From assembly GCA_038243995.1 (NCBI GenBank), contig JBBRTV010000020.1, forward strand, positions 46,789 to 110,788: 64,000 nt of DNA, in the 5' to 3' direction. Source of the stretch: Scleromatobacter sp038243995. Its GTDB lineage: Bacteria; Pseudomonadota; Gammaproteobacteria; Burkholderiales; Burkholderiaceae_C. The position numbers and the translations under genes are program-made. The notes under the pieces were generated by a model. That model did no database searches. It worked only from the letters and a program-made list of their open reading frames with translations, and was not told the DNA's origin. Positions 42,730 through 51,055 of this stretch are shown here, piece after piece. Each line of letters starts with the position of its first letter. Positions within the stretch are counted from its first letter, which is position 1.

Positions 42730-43824
42730 ATGACCGATCCCTCTTCCGCCCCCGCCGACGCAGCGACTCCTCCTTCTGCCATCGACTGGATCGACAGCGG
42801 GCGCGCGGCGGCGTTCGATCGTTGGTTCCAGGCGATCGCGCCGCGCCACCGGCTCGACCCGACGACCCTGCGCCTCGCATCCGCCGACGCCAGCTCGCGC
42901 CGTTATTTCCGCGTCGCGGGCGCACGCACGGGCGAAGCGACGGCGCCGAGCTTCATCGTGATGGACTCGCCCGCGGCGGAAGACAGCGTCGGCGCCTTCA
43001 TCCACATCGCCACACTCATCCGCGACGCGGGCCTGAACAGCCCGCGCGTGATCGAACAGGATGCGGCGCTCGGCTTCCTGCTGCTCGACGACCTGGGAGA
43101 CACCCAGTACCTGGCCGCCCTCCAGGGCGCGGTGCCCGGACGCGTCGACGCGCTGATGCGCGACGCCATCGAGGCGCTGGTGCAATGGCAGCTGCGCGTG
43201 GATGCCGCGTCGCTGCCGCCCTACGACGACGCGCTGCTGCGCCGGGAATTGCAGTTGTTCCCCGAATGGTGCGTGACGCGCGAGTTCGGGCAAACGTGGA
43301 CGGACAAGGAGCAGGCGATCTGGACGACGGTCAGCCAACGGCTCATAGCCAGCGCGTTGGCGCAGCCCCAGGTCGCGGTGCATCGCGACTGGATGCCGCG
43401 CAACCTGATGGTCTGCGAACCCAACCCCGGCGTGCTCGATTTCCAGGACGCGGTGCGCGGGCCGATCACCTACGACGTCGCCTCGATGCTGCGCGACGCG
43501 TTCATCTCGTGGGACGAGGAGCGCGAGCTGGACTGGGCCGTGCGCTACTGGGCCCTGGCACGAAAGTCGGGCCTGCCCGTCGACCCGGATTTCGGCGAGT
43601 TCTGGCGCGCCACCGAATGGATGGGCCTCCAGCGTCACCTGAAGATCCTGGGCATCTTCTGCCGCCTCAAGCATCGCGACGGCAAGCCCCACTACAGCGA
43701 CGACCTGCCGCGCTTCTTCAGCTACGCGACGCGGGTCGCGAACCGCTACGGCCCGCTGCGCTCGCTGCTGCACCTGCTTGAACCGCTGTCGGGCAACACC
43801 GTCAAGGCGGGCTACACCTTCTGA
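42730..43824 (+). CDS. amgK: AmgK-type amino-sugar kinase (aminoglycoside phosphotransferase fold)
   Basis: 364 aa from the ATG at 42730. Kinase motifs: VAVHRDWMPRNLMV (Brenner-type HxDxxxxN) and GVLDFQDAVRGPITYDVASM (metal Asp). AmgK phosphorylates the anomeric position of MurNAc/GlcNAc in cell-wall recycling that bypasses de novo UDP-MurNAc synthesis. Divergent from lptD, as in Pseudomonas and Burkholderia. The usual next gene, the MurU nucleotidyltransferase, is absent here. Confidence 0.88.
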   Translation: MTDPSSAPADAATPPSAIDWIDSGRAAAFDRWFQAIAPRHRLDPTTLRLASADASSRRYFRVAGARTGEATAPSFIVMDSPAAEDSVGAFIHIATLIRDAGLNSPRVIEQDAALGFLLLDDLGDTQYLAALQGAVPGRVDALMRDAIEALVQWQLRVDAASLPPYDDALLRRELQLFPEWCVTREFGQTWTDKEQAIWTTVSQRLIASALAQPQVAVHRDWMPRNLMVCEPNPGVLDFQDAVRGPITYDVASMLRDAFISWDEERELDWAVRYWALARKSGLPVDPDFGEFWRATEWMGLQRHLKILGIFCRLKHRDGKPHYSDDLPRFFSYATRVANRYGPLRSLLHLLEPLSGNTVKAGYTF

Positions 43825-43831
43825 CCCGCGC

Positions 43832-43863
43832 GTGTGGGCGGCAGGTGCGCCTGCCGCCCGCAC
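43832..43863 (+). terminator. Strong hairpin after amgK
   Basis: A 14-base-pair stem: GTGTGGGCGGCAGG pairs with CCTGCCGCCCGCAC (one G-U pair) around TGCG. It starts 8 bases after the amgK stop, in the gap to the convergent chemoreceptor gene. No T-run, but stem strength suggests termination. Confidence 0.65.
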
Positions 43864-43890
43864 GTCTCTCGACGCTCCGGATCCACCAGC

Positions 43891-43911
43891 GGATGACGGA
43901 TGACGGATGAC
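43891..43911. repeat. Short tandem repeat GGATGAC x3
   Basis: Three perfect 7-base units at 43891, 43898 and 43905 between amgK and the chemoreceptor gene. Confidence 0.85.
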
Positions 43912-43956
43912 GGGCGCCGAGGCGTACGTTCTCCGTTCATGCGCGACGACGCCCTC

Positions 43957-45813
43957 TCAGAAGCTCTCCCAGTCGTCGCCCGAGCCAGCGGCGGGCGGCG
44001 GTGGCGCGGTCGGCCTGGGGGTGGCCGTCGGGGCCGGTGCGGTCACGCGTGCCGGCGTCGTCGCTGGCTTGGCCACCGCGGCTGGGGCGGCCCGGAACGG
44101 GCGCACGGCCGTCGCGGGGCGCGGCGCGGCAGCCGGTGCGCGAGCGGCGCTCGGCCGCTGCGCGGCCTGCGCCTTCGCGCGCGCGATCGCCCGCTCGGCG
44201 ACCGCATCCTGCGCGCCGGCGAATGCCGACGGCATGGCATGCCCGTTGTCGCCTTCGGCCAGGCGGAACGTCGAGACGATCGCGGCCAGGCGGCTCGCCT
44301 GTCCCTTCAGCGATTCGGCCGCGGCCGCGCTCTCCTCGACGAGGGCGGCGTTCTGTTGCGTCATCTGGTCGACTTCGCCGATCGCGATCTTCACGTCCCC
44401 GATGCCCTGGCTCTGCTCGGACGATGCGGCGCTGATCTCGCCGATGATGTCGGTCACGCGCTGCACGCTGTCCACGATCTCGGTCATCGTCGTGCCGGCA
44501 TCGTTGACCAGGCGCGACCCGGACTCCACGCGGTCCACCGACGCGCCGATCAGCGACTTGATTTCCCTGGCAGCTTCGGCCGATCGCTGCGCCAGGTTGC
44601 GCACCTCGCCCGCGACGACCGCGAAGCCGCGTCCCTGTTCTCCGGCACGCGCCGCCTCGACGGCGGCATTGAGTGCCAGGATGTTGGTCTGGAACGCGAT
44701 GCCGTCGATGACGCCGATGATGTCGGCGATCTTCTTCGAGCTCGTGTTGATGTCGTTCATGGTCGAGACGACCTGCGCCACGACATGGCCACCGCGGGCG
44801 GCGACCTCGGCCGCCGAGGAGGCGAGTTGATTCGCGGTGTGGGCAGATTCGGCGGACTGCCGGACGGTGGTCGTCAACTGCTCCATCGAGCTCGCGGTGC
44901 GTTGCAGGTTGCCCGCGGCCAGTTCGGTGCGCTGAGACAGGTCGGCATTGCCGCTCGCGACTTCGGCGCTGGCCGTCTCGATGCTCTCGGACGACTCGCG
45001 CACCTGCCCGACGAGATTGCGCAGGGAAACCTGCATGTCGGCCAGCGCCTTGACCAGGCGGGCGGGCTCGTCCTTGCCTTCGACGACGACGCGGCTGCTC
45101 AGGTCGCCGCTCGCGATGCGGGTCGCGAGGGAGACGGCCTGGTCGAGCGGGCCGCAGATCGAGCGCAGCGTGAGCCCCATCAGCGGCAGGAAGATCGCGA
45201 GCGTGATGCCGACCAGCGCCAGGCGCGCCGCCGAGGCGATCATCGAGCTGCGGGCGATATCGTTACGGATACCGGCAAGACCGGCCTGCTGCGATTTCAG
45301 GATCGCGGTGAGATTGGCCTGCAGCGCGTCGAGCGGCGCGTCGGCCTTGCCGGCGTAGGCGAGCGCGGCGGTGGCATCCATCTTGGCGTCGCCGAGCTGC
45401 GCGGCGATGGGTTCGATGATCTCGGTGACCTCGCCGAGGAGCTTCTTCTGCTTCGCGACGAGCGCGGCAAGCGCCGCATCGGCGGCGTGCGCCTTCAAGA
45501 GGCCGTCGCCGCCAGCGTTCAGCGCGGCGACCTGCTTCTTCCAGGACTGGTGCACCGGCTCGACCCCCGTCGGGTTCGAGACTGCGACGGCGATCATCTC
45601 GGCCTGGTAACGGCGGATGCTGGCCATGGATTCGCGCAACTCGGCGACCTGGGTCGCCGTGAGGTCGGCCTGGTTGAACATCTCGGTTACCGTGGAGATG
45701 CCGCCCCGCGCTGCCACCGCTCCCCATCCGGCCTGGACCAGCAGCGAGATCGCCACGAGCGACATCACCAGGTAGAACCGGGATCGGACGGAAATGTTGC
45801 GCATCGACAGCAT
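43957..45813 (-). CDS. Methyl-accepting chemotaxis protein with CheR-docking tail
   Basis: 618 aa from the ATG at 45813 (another at 45804). N-terminal membrane helix (FYLVMSLVAISLLVQAGWG), a ~160-residue four-helix-bundle ligand domain, a second helix (LALVGITLAIFLPLMGLTL), HAMP, and a cytoplasmic signalling hairpin tip IAFQTNILALNAAVEAARAG. A ~75-residue Ala/Pro-rich linker ends in DDWESF, the pentapeptide-type tether for CheR/CheB. Ligand unknown. No che genes nearby. A sigma-28-like sequence lies upstream. Confidence 0.95.
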   Translation of the reverse strand: MLSMRNISVRSRFYLVMSLVAISLLVQAGWGAVAARGGISTVTEMFNQADLTATQVAELRESMASIRRYQAEMIAVAVSNPTGVEPVHQSWKKQVAALNAGGDGLLKAHAADAALAALVAKQKKLLGEVTEIIEPIAAQLGDAKMDATAALAYAGKADAPLDALQANLTAILKSQQAGLAGIRNDIARSSMIASAARLALVGITLAIFLPLMGLTLRSICGPLDQAVSLATRIASGDLSSRVVVEGKDEPARLVKALADMQVSLRNLVGQVRESSESIETASAEVASGNADLSQRTELAAGNLQRTASSMEQLTTTVRQSAESAHTANQLASSAAEVAARGGHVVAQVVSTMNDINTSSKKIADIIGVIDGIAFQTNILALNAAVEAARAGEQGRGFAVVAGEVRNLAQRSAEAAREIKSLIGASVDRVESGSRLVNDAGTTMTEIVDSVQRVTDIIGEISAASSEQSQGIGDVKIAIGEVDQMTQQNAALVEESAAAAESLKGQASRLAAIVSTFRLAEGDNGHAMPSAFAGAQDAVAERAIARAKAQAAQRPSAARAPAAAPRPATAVRPFRAAPAAVAKPATTPARVTAPAPTATPRPTAPPPPAAGSGDDWESF

Positions 45814-45911
45814 GGGAGCCTCGCGAAATCTTGGGGGTGAACGACAGCCGATGCCTCGCACGGCGCCCCGTCGACTACGCGGGACTACGTTCCATATCGA
45901 CTGGATTGTGC

Positions 45912-45924
45912 GAGTCGTCGACTC
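45912..45924. promoter_or_regulatory. Palindrome in the MCP/OYE divergent region
   Basis: GAGTCG-T-CGACTC, perfect 6-base arms, between the chemoreceptor and Old Yellow Enzyme genes. OYE genes are often controlled by adjacent TetR-type repressors, but no repressor gene is present here. Could be chance. Confidence 0.3.
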
Positions 45925-45925
45925 C

Positions 45926-45952
45926 TTGCAGGCGCGAAAAAGGCCGCATTTA
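45926..45952 (-). promoter_or_regulatory. Possible sigma-28 (FliA) promoter for the chemoreceptor
   Basis: On the minus strand TAAA (45952-45949), a 15-base spacer, then GCCTGCAA (45933-45926), matching TAAA-N15-GCCGATAA at 9 of 12 positions with exact spacing. It lies ~113 bases before the receptor start. Confidence 0.35.
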
Positions 45953-46090
45953 GGGGCCGACTTCACGCCCACCGGTCATTCGTGCCCGGAGCGATGTCGC
46001 CGACGCACGACCCGCCCACGCCGGGGCGCTAGCACGAACGCCGAAAGCCCTGCGTCGGCGAACGTCACGATCAGTCGCTAACCTGATTCG

Positions 46091-47182
46091 ATGACATCCC
46101 TGTTCGATCCTCTCCAGCTCGGCGACATCGCCCTTTCCAACCGCGTCGTGATGGCACCCCTGACGCGCGACCGTGCCGGCCCGGGCCGCACGCCGCACGC
46201 CCTGAACGCCACGTACTACGCCCAGCGCGCGGATCCGGCGACCGGCGCCGGCCTGATCATCTCCGAAGGCACGCAGGTCGACCCCCTCGGCCAGGGCTAC
46301 CTCGACACCCCCGGCATCTACAGCGCCGAGCAGATCGCCGGCTGGAAGCTGGTGACCGACGCCGTGCACGCGAAGGGCGGCAAGATCGTCGCGCAGATCT
46401 GGCACGTCGGCCGCATCTCCCACGTGTCGCTGCTGCCGGAAGGCGCGGTTCCCGTCTCGGCGACCGCCCGCCCCGCGCACACGAAGACCTACACCGCCTC
46501 CGGATTCGACCCTGTGTCGACGCCGCGCGCGCTGACGACGCAGGAGATCCCCGGCATCGTCGCCCAGTTCCGCCAGGCCGCGCGCAACGCGATCGACGCC
46601 GGCTTCGACGGCATCGAGGTGCACGGCGCCAACGGCTATCTGGTGGAGCAGTTCCTGCGCGACTCCGCAAACGATCGCACCGACCGCTACGGTGGCTCCA
46701 TCGAGAACCGCGCCCGCTTCCTCATCGAGCTCATGACCGCCGTCTGCGCCGAGATCGGAGCGGGCCGCGTAGGCCTGCGCCTGTCGCCGGTCACGCCGGC
46801 GAACGACATCGGCCAGGATTCCGACCCGACCGCCCTCTACTCCCTCGTGGTGCGGCAGCTGTCGCCGCTCGGCTTCGCGTTCATCCACATCGTCGAGGGC
46901 AGCACCGGCGGGCCGCGCGACTTCGCGCCGTTCGATTTCGACGCGCTGCGCAAGCTGTGGTCGGGCGCCTGGATCGTCAACAATGGCTACACGCGCCAGA
47001 TGGCCCTCGACGCCGTGGCCAGCGGCAAGGCCGATGCGGTCGCCTTCGGCAAGATGTTCATCTCGAACCCCGACCTGGGCCTGCGGCTGCGCAACGACGC
47101 AGAACTGGCGCCGCTCGACCAGAAGACGCTGTACGGCGGCGGCGCACAAGGCTACACGGACTATCCCGCGCTGGCCGTTTGA
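46091..47182 (+). CDS. Old Yellow Enzyme family FMN ene-reductase (NemA-like)
   Basis: 363 aa (beta/alpha)8 FMN protein. N-terminal LFDPLQLGDIALSNRVVMAP, substrate-binding HGANGYLVEQFLRDSANDRT (His/Asn pair), DRYGGSIENRARFLIE, and FMN phosphate loop IVNNGYTRQMAL...AFGKMFISNPDL. Reduces activated alkenes, nitro esters or N-ethylmaleimide with NADPH. Single gene, convergent with the MOSC gene. Confidence 0.95.
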   Translation: MTSLFDPLQLGDIALSNRVVMAPLTRDRAGPGRTPHALNATYYAQRADPATGAGLIISEGTQVDPLGQGYLDTPGIYSAEQIAGWKLVTDAVHAKGGKIVAQIWHVGRISHVSLLPEGAVPVSATARPAHTKTYTASGFDPVSTPRALTTQEIPGIVAQFRQAARNAIDAGFDGIEVHGANGYLVEQFLRDSANDRTDRYGGSIENRARFLIELMTAVCAEIGAGRVGLRLSPVTPANDIGQDSDPTALYSLVVRQLSPLGFAFIHIVEGSTGGPRDFAPFDFDALRKLWSGAWIVNNGYTRQMALDAVASGKADAVAFGKMFISNPDLGLRLRNDAELAPLDQKTLYGGGAQGYTDYPALAV

Positions 47183-47185
47183 GCC

Positions 47186-47216
47186 CGTCGATCCGCGCCC
47201 GCGCCGCGGATCGACG
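47186..47216. terminator. Perfect 12-base hairpin between OYE and MOSC genes
   Basis: Arms CGTCGATCCGCG (47186-47197) and CGCGGATCGACG (47205-47216) around CCCGCGC, 4 bases after the OYE stop and 34 before the end of the convergent MOSC gene. No U-tract; probably a bidirectional terminator or transcript-end protector. Confidence 0.65.
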
Positions 47217-47250
47217 CACTCACGACCGGCCCGAGGGGACCGCGTCGGCT

Positions 47251-47856
47251 TCAGGCGCGGGGCCCCTCTTCCTTCGATCCGCGTACAACCAGGCCCTTGA
47301 CGCGCGCCCTGAACAGCTCGACCAGGCCGGTCGCGCGCGGCCCGGGGAGCAGTTGGAAAGCATCGCCGGGGGCGATGCGGCCGGGCTTGCGCACGGCGAG
47401 CCACATGCCGCACCAGCGCGATTCGGCCACCATTTTCGCGGCCTTCGGGAAACCGAGGGTCTCGTTGAAGCGCTCATCGGGCAGACGCGGGGCGCTCACG
47501 ACGAGCGTGCAGTCCGGAAAACAAAGGAGATCGCCGATCCACAGCTGCGTTTCCTGCACGCCTTCGAGCGCCAGGTGCTCGTCGAAGGCGGCCGGCGGCA
47601 GTGGCGCATCCGGCTCGGCGACCCGTGCCTGCGCGCGCACCGTGCGCCAGAACGGGTGGTGCACGGTCGGGTAGGCATAGAGCGCGTGCGCACGGCGGTG
47701 CTCGTCGGATCGGGCCGCTCCTTCGTCGTGCGGGCCCTCCGGGCCCCTCGAGAAGCCGGTCGGCCCGATCTCGATCGGGCCGGTGGCCGGAACAAGGCGC
47801 AGCACTGCCGAGGCGGCCCCGCCGGGGACGTTCACGGAACGCACGATCATCGTCAT
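47251..47856 (-). CDS. MOSC domain protein (YiiM-like)
   Basis: 201 aa. MOSC layout as in YiiM: HDEGAARSDEHRRAHALYAY in the N-terminal half, ALEGVQETQLWIGDLLCFPD in the core, then RWCGMWLAVRKPGRIAPGD with the conserved Cys that binds sulfur carried to the molybdenum cofactor. It may detoxify N-hydroxylated bases or handle Moco sulfur. ATG 47856 or 47850. Usual FGENL motif is altered to FDEHL. Confidence 0.8.
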   Translation of the reverse strand: MTMIVRSVNVPGGAASAVLRLVPATGPIEIGPTGFSRGPEGPHDEGAARSDEHRRAHALYAYPTVHHPFWRTVRAQARVAEPDAPLPPAAFDEHLALEGVQETQLWIGDLLCFPDCTLVVSAPRLPDERFNETLGFPKAAKMVAESRWCGMWLAVRKPGRIAPGDAFQLLPGPRATGLVELFRARVKGLVVRGSKEEGPRA

Positions 47857-47995
47857 CGTCCCATTGTCGGCGCGATCGTCGGCGCCAACGCCGCGCAGTC
47901 CGATCTTGAGCTCGACAGCGGGTGCGACGTGTTCTCCGCATGACCTCGCGCAAGCTGCTGGCGTTACCGAGGCCGTTCAAGCAAGGCGCGACTCC

Positions 47996-48001
47996 TATAC
48001 T
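47996..48001 (+). promoter_or_regulatory. Candidate -10 box for the ccm operon (TATACT)
   Basis: TATACT about 78 bases before ccmA. The best -35 (GTTCAA, 47975-47980) has short spacing. Confidence 0.35.
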
Positions 48002-48078
48002 GGCGCGCCGCCCGGGCCGACCGCGCCCGGATTCGCCCGCATCCCGCCAATCGCCCGTCTTCGCCCAGCGCCTCCTCG

Positions 48079-48813
48079 ATGACTTCCGCCTCCGCGCCCG
48101 GCCTGTCCGTCGCGCCGCCCCTCCCGGTCGCGGCCGTGCCGCGTGCCCTGCCGTCCCTGCGCCTGGTCGACGTCGCCTGCCGCCGCGGCGAGCGGCTGCT
48201 GTTCGCGGGACTGGACACGACGCTGGCGCCGGGCGAGCTGCTCTGGCTGCGCGGCGGCAACGGCCGCGGCAAGACGAGCCTGCTGCGGCTGGTCGCCGGC
48301 CTGGCGGCGCCGGAGCGCGGACAGATCCTGTGGGGCGACGAGCCGGCGCGCCGCAGCGCACGATTCGCACGCGAACTGGTCTACGTGGCGCACACGAACG
48401 CGCTGAAGGACGATCTCACCGCAGCGGAATCGCTGACATTCCTCGCCCGCATCCACGGACGCGACGCCACCCCGGCAGCCATCCGTGCCGCCCTGGCGCG
48501 GCTCGGGCTCGCCGGTCGCGAGCGCATGCCGGTGCGCAGCCTGTCCCAGGGCCTGCGCCGCCGCGTCGCGCTCGCCCGCCTCGCGCTCGAGGCGGCCCCG
48601 GGCCTGTGGGTGCTCGACGAGCCGTTCGACGCCCTCGACGTCGCCGCCACCGCCGGCCTGCACGCCCTGCTCTCGGCGCACCGTGCCCGCGGCGGCAGCG
48701 TACTGCTGACCAGCCATCACTTGCACCTCGACGCCCAAGGCGCCGGCACCCGCACGCTCGACCTCGACGCGTTGCCGACCACCCTGCCCGAGTTCGCGGA
48801 GGCGGTGGAGTGA
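48079..48813 (+). CDS. ccmA: CcmA, haem exporter ATPase
   Basis: 244 aa. Walker A GGNGRGKTSLLRLVAG, signature LSQGLRRRVALARLAL, Walker B GLWVLDEPFDALD. The N-terminal ~25 residues before the ABC fold are extra, so a later start is possible. With CcmB and CcmC it drives release of haem-loaded CcmE in System I cytochrome c maturation. First gene of a nine-gene run. Confidence 0.94.
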   Translation: MTSASAPGLSVAPPLPVAAVPRALPSLRLVDVACRRGERLLFAGLDTTLAPGELLWLRGGNGRGKTSLLRLVAGLAAPERGQILWGDEPARRSARFARELVYVAHTNALKDDLTAAESLTFLARIHGRDATPAAIRAALARLGLAGRERMPVRSLSQGLRRRVALARLALEAAPGLWVLDEPFDALDVAATAGLHALLSAHRARGGSVLLTSHHLHLDAQGAGTRTLDLDALPTTLPEFAEAVE

Positions 48814-48844
48814 TGCGCTCGCACGGCCGCCCGGAGGCGCCGCG

Positions 48845-49516
48845 GTGAACGGTGCCGTGTTCTCCGCCGTCTACCAGCGCGACCTGCGCCTGGCCTGGCG
48901 CCGCCGCACCGAGGCGGCGCTGCCGCTCGCGTTCTTCCTTGTCGCGGCGAGCCTGTTCCCCCTCGGCGTGGGACCCGAGCCGCAGGTGCTGCGCCAGATC
49001 GCGCCCGGCGTCGTCTGGGTCTGCGCACTCCTCGCCGCGATGCTGTCGATGCCGCCGCTGTACGCCGCCGACCACGCCGACGGCTCGCTCGAGCAGTTGC
49101 TGCTCGCTCCGGGCGCCGCGCTCGCCGTCGCCGTCGCCAAGGCGGCCGCCCACTGGACCATCAGCGGCGCGCCCCTGGTCGTCGGCGCGCCGCTGCTGGG
49201 TTTGTTACTAGGCATGTCTCCCGAGGAACTCCCGGTGCTGTTCGCCTCTCTACTGTTGGGGACGCCCGTGCTGAGCCTGCTGGGCGGCGTCGGTGCCGCA
49301 CTGACACTGGGCCTGCGCAGCGCAGGCATGCTCATCGTGCTGATCGTGCTGCCGCTGGCGATCCCGGCGTTGATCTTCGGGTCCGGCGCGGCGGCGGCGG
49401 TCGAATCGGGACTGTCGCCGTCCGCGCACCTGTCGCTCCTGGGCGCGCTGCTGATCGCCTGCGGGCTCGGCGCCCCGCCCGCCACAGCGGCCGCACTGCG
49501 CATCGCGCTCGAATGA
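48845..49516 (+). CDS. ccmB: CcmB, haem exporter permease
   Basis: 223 aa, six predicted membrane helices. Cytoplasmic start FSAVYQRDLRLAWRRRTEAA is typical of CcmB; PPLYAADHADGSLEQLLLAP is the conserved first loop. Starts 31 bases after ccmA; pairs with CcmA. Confidence 0.93.
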   Translation: MNGAVFSAVYQRDLRLAWRRRTEAALPLAFFLVAASLFPLGVGPEPQVLRQIAPGVVWVCALLAAMLSMPPLYAADHADGSLEQLLLAPGAALAVAVAKAAAHWTISGAPLVVGAPLLGLLLGMSPEELPVLFASLLLGTPVLSLLGGVGAALTLGLRSAGMLIVLIVLPLAIPALIFGSGAAAAVESGLSPSAHLSLLGALLIACGLGAPPATAAALRIALE

Positions 49517-49562
49517 AAATGGCTGCCATGAACTGCCCACCAGAAGCCCGGGATTGACCACC

Positions 49563-50366
49563 GTGAACCGACCACTCGCCGATCCGGACGTCCGCGACGA
49601 CCGCTCCCGCCAGGGCGCGCGCCTGACCTGGTTCACGTTCTCCGCGCCGTCGAACTTCTATCGCCTGGCCGGCGTGACGGTACCCATCTTCGGCGGCCTG
49701 GCAGCGCTGTTCGCGCTCGCCGGCCTTTGGATGGGCTTCTTCGTCGCGCCGAGCGACGCGACGCAGGGCGAGGTCTACCGCATCATCTTCATCCACGTCC
49801 CGGCGGCGTGGCTGTCCATGGTGCTGTATGTCGCGATGGCGGGCTGGGCCGCGGTCGGCTGGCTGCTCAACGCCCGCATGGCCTTCATACTTGCCCGTGC
49901 GATCGCACCGACCGGCGCGCTGTTCACGCTGCTCGCGCTGTGGACGGGCGCGTTGTGGGGGCGCCCGACCTGGGGCACCTGGTGGGTGTGGGACGCGCGC
50001 CTCACGTCCGAACTGATCCTGCTGTTCCTGTACCTGGGCTACATGGCGCTGGTCGCGGCGATCGACGACACCCGGCGCGCCGACAAGGCCGGCGCGCTGC
50101 TTGCAGTCATCGGTGTGGTCAACGTGCCGGTGATCTACTTCTCGGTGGTCTGGTGGAATACGCTGCACCAGGGCGCCAGCCTGACGATGGGCGCGGCGCC
50201 CAGGATGGCGTCGACGATGCTGTGGGCCATGCTGCTGCTGACACTGGCCTGCTGGGCCTATGCGTTTGCGGTCGTCTTCGTACGCGCACGGGCGATCGTG
50301 CTCGAGCGCGAAGGCGATACCGCGTGGGCCCGGGCCCTTATCTCCGGCGCGAATCCAAGGAAATAG
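49563..50366 (+). CDS. ccmC: CcmC, haem delivery protein
   Basis: About 267 aa from a GTG at 49563; a TTG at 49554 is the alternative and no ATG fits. Six helices. The haem-binding tryptophan-rich motif WGTWWVWDARLTSELILL is flanked by the periplasmic His ligands (FIHVPAAWLS; WWNTLHQGASL). It attaches haem to CcmE. Confidence 0.94.
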   Translation: MNRPLADPDVRDDRSRQGARLTWFTFSAPSNFYRLAGVTVPIFGGLAALFALAGLWMGFFVAPSDATQGEVYRIIFIHVPAAWLSMVLYVAMAGWAAVGWLLNARMAFILARAIAPTGALFTLLALWTGALWGRPTWGTWWVWDARLTSELILLFLYLGYMALVAAIDDTRRADKAGALLAVIGVVNVPVIYFSVVWWNTLHQGASLTMGAAPRMASTMLWAMLLLTLACWAYAFAVVFVRARAIVLEREGDTAWARALISGANPRK

Positions 50367-50369
50367 GCC

Positions 50370-50594
50370 ATGCACTGGCAAGATGCGAACGATTTTTTCT
50401 CGATGGGCGGCCACGGCGAATTCGTCTGGGGCGCCTACGGCGTGATGGCGCTGTTGATGGCCGTCGAGCCGGTGCTCGCGCACTGGCGCCACCGGTCCGC
50501 ACGCGCGGCGATCGCGGAGCGCATGCTCGACGAGTCTGCCGCGCGTTCGGCCGCCGGCTCTGGAGCCCCGGCCGGTGCGGGGGGCGGACTATGA
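50370..50594 (+). CDS. ccmD: CcmD, small haem-maturation subunit
   Basis: 74 aa. One membrane helix after the typical NDFFSMGGHGEFVWGAYGVM start. Stabilises the CcmABC-E complex. Three bases after ccmC; its TGA overlaps the ccmE ATG. The Ala/Gly-rich tail is longer than usual. Confidence 0.9.
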   Translation: MHWQDANDFFSMGGHGEFVWGAYGVMALLMAVEPVLAHWRHRSARAAIAERMLDESAARSAAGSGAPAGAGGGL

Positions 50595-51055
50595 CTCCGC
50601 GTCGACGTCGACTGACGATCATCGGCGGCATCCTGCTTGCCGTCGGTGCCGCGACCGCGCTCGTGCTCAACGCGTTCCGCTCGAATCTCGTCTTCTTCTA
50701 CTCGCCGTCGCAGGTCGCGGCGCACGAGGCGCCCGACAACCGCCTGTTCCGCGTGGGCGGCCTCGTCGTCGCCGGCAGCCTGAAACGCGAAGGCGTGGAC
50801 GTCAGCTTCAACGTCACCGACATGGCGCAGACGATGACCGTGCACTACCGCGGCTCGCTGCCCGACCTGTTCAAGGAAGGCAAGGGCGTCGTCGCGCAAG
50901 GCAAGCTCGGACCGGACGGCGTCTTCGTCGCCCAGGAAGTGCTGGCCAAGCACGACGAGAACTACATGCCGCCCGAGGCCGCCGCGGCGCTGGCGCAGGC
51001 GGCCAAGCGCGGAACGCAGCCGGCCGGCTCGATGGTCATGGAGAAGAAGCAATGA
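50591..51055 (+). CDS. ccmE: CcmE, periplasmic haem chaperone
   Basis: 154 aa. N-terminal anchor (LTIIGGILLAVGAATALVL), beta-barrel with FRVGGLVVAGSLKREG, and the covalent haem ligand His121 in LAKHDENYMP (HxxxY). Overlaps both neighbours by ATGA junctions. Confidence 0.96.
   Translation: MTPRRRRLTIIGGILLAVGAATALVLNAFRSNLVFFYSPSQVAAHEAPDNRLFRVGGLVVAGSLKREGVDVSFNVTDMAQTMTVHYRGSLPDLFKEGKGVVAQGKLGPDGVFVAQEVLAKHDENYMPPEAAAALAQAAKRGTQPAGSMVMEKKQ

Noticed and set aside
43900..45840. 646-codon plus-strand frame opposite the chemoreceptor
   Set aside because: Antisense shadow; the minus strand has membrane helices, HAMP and the signalling tip.
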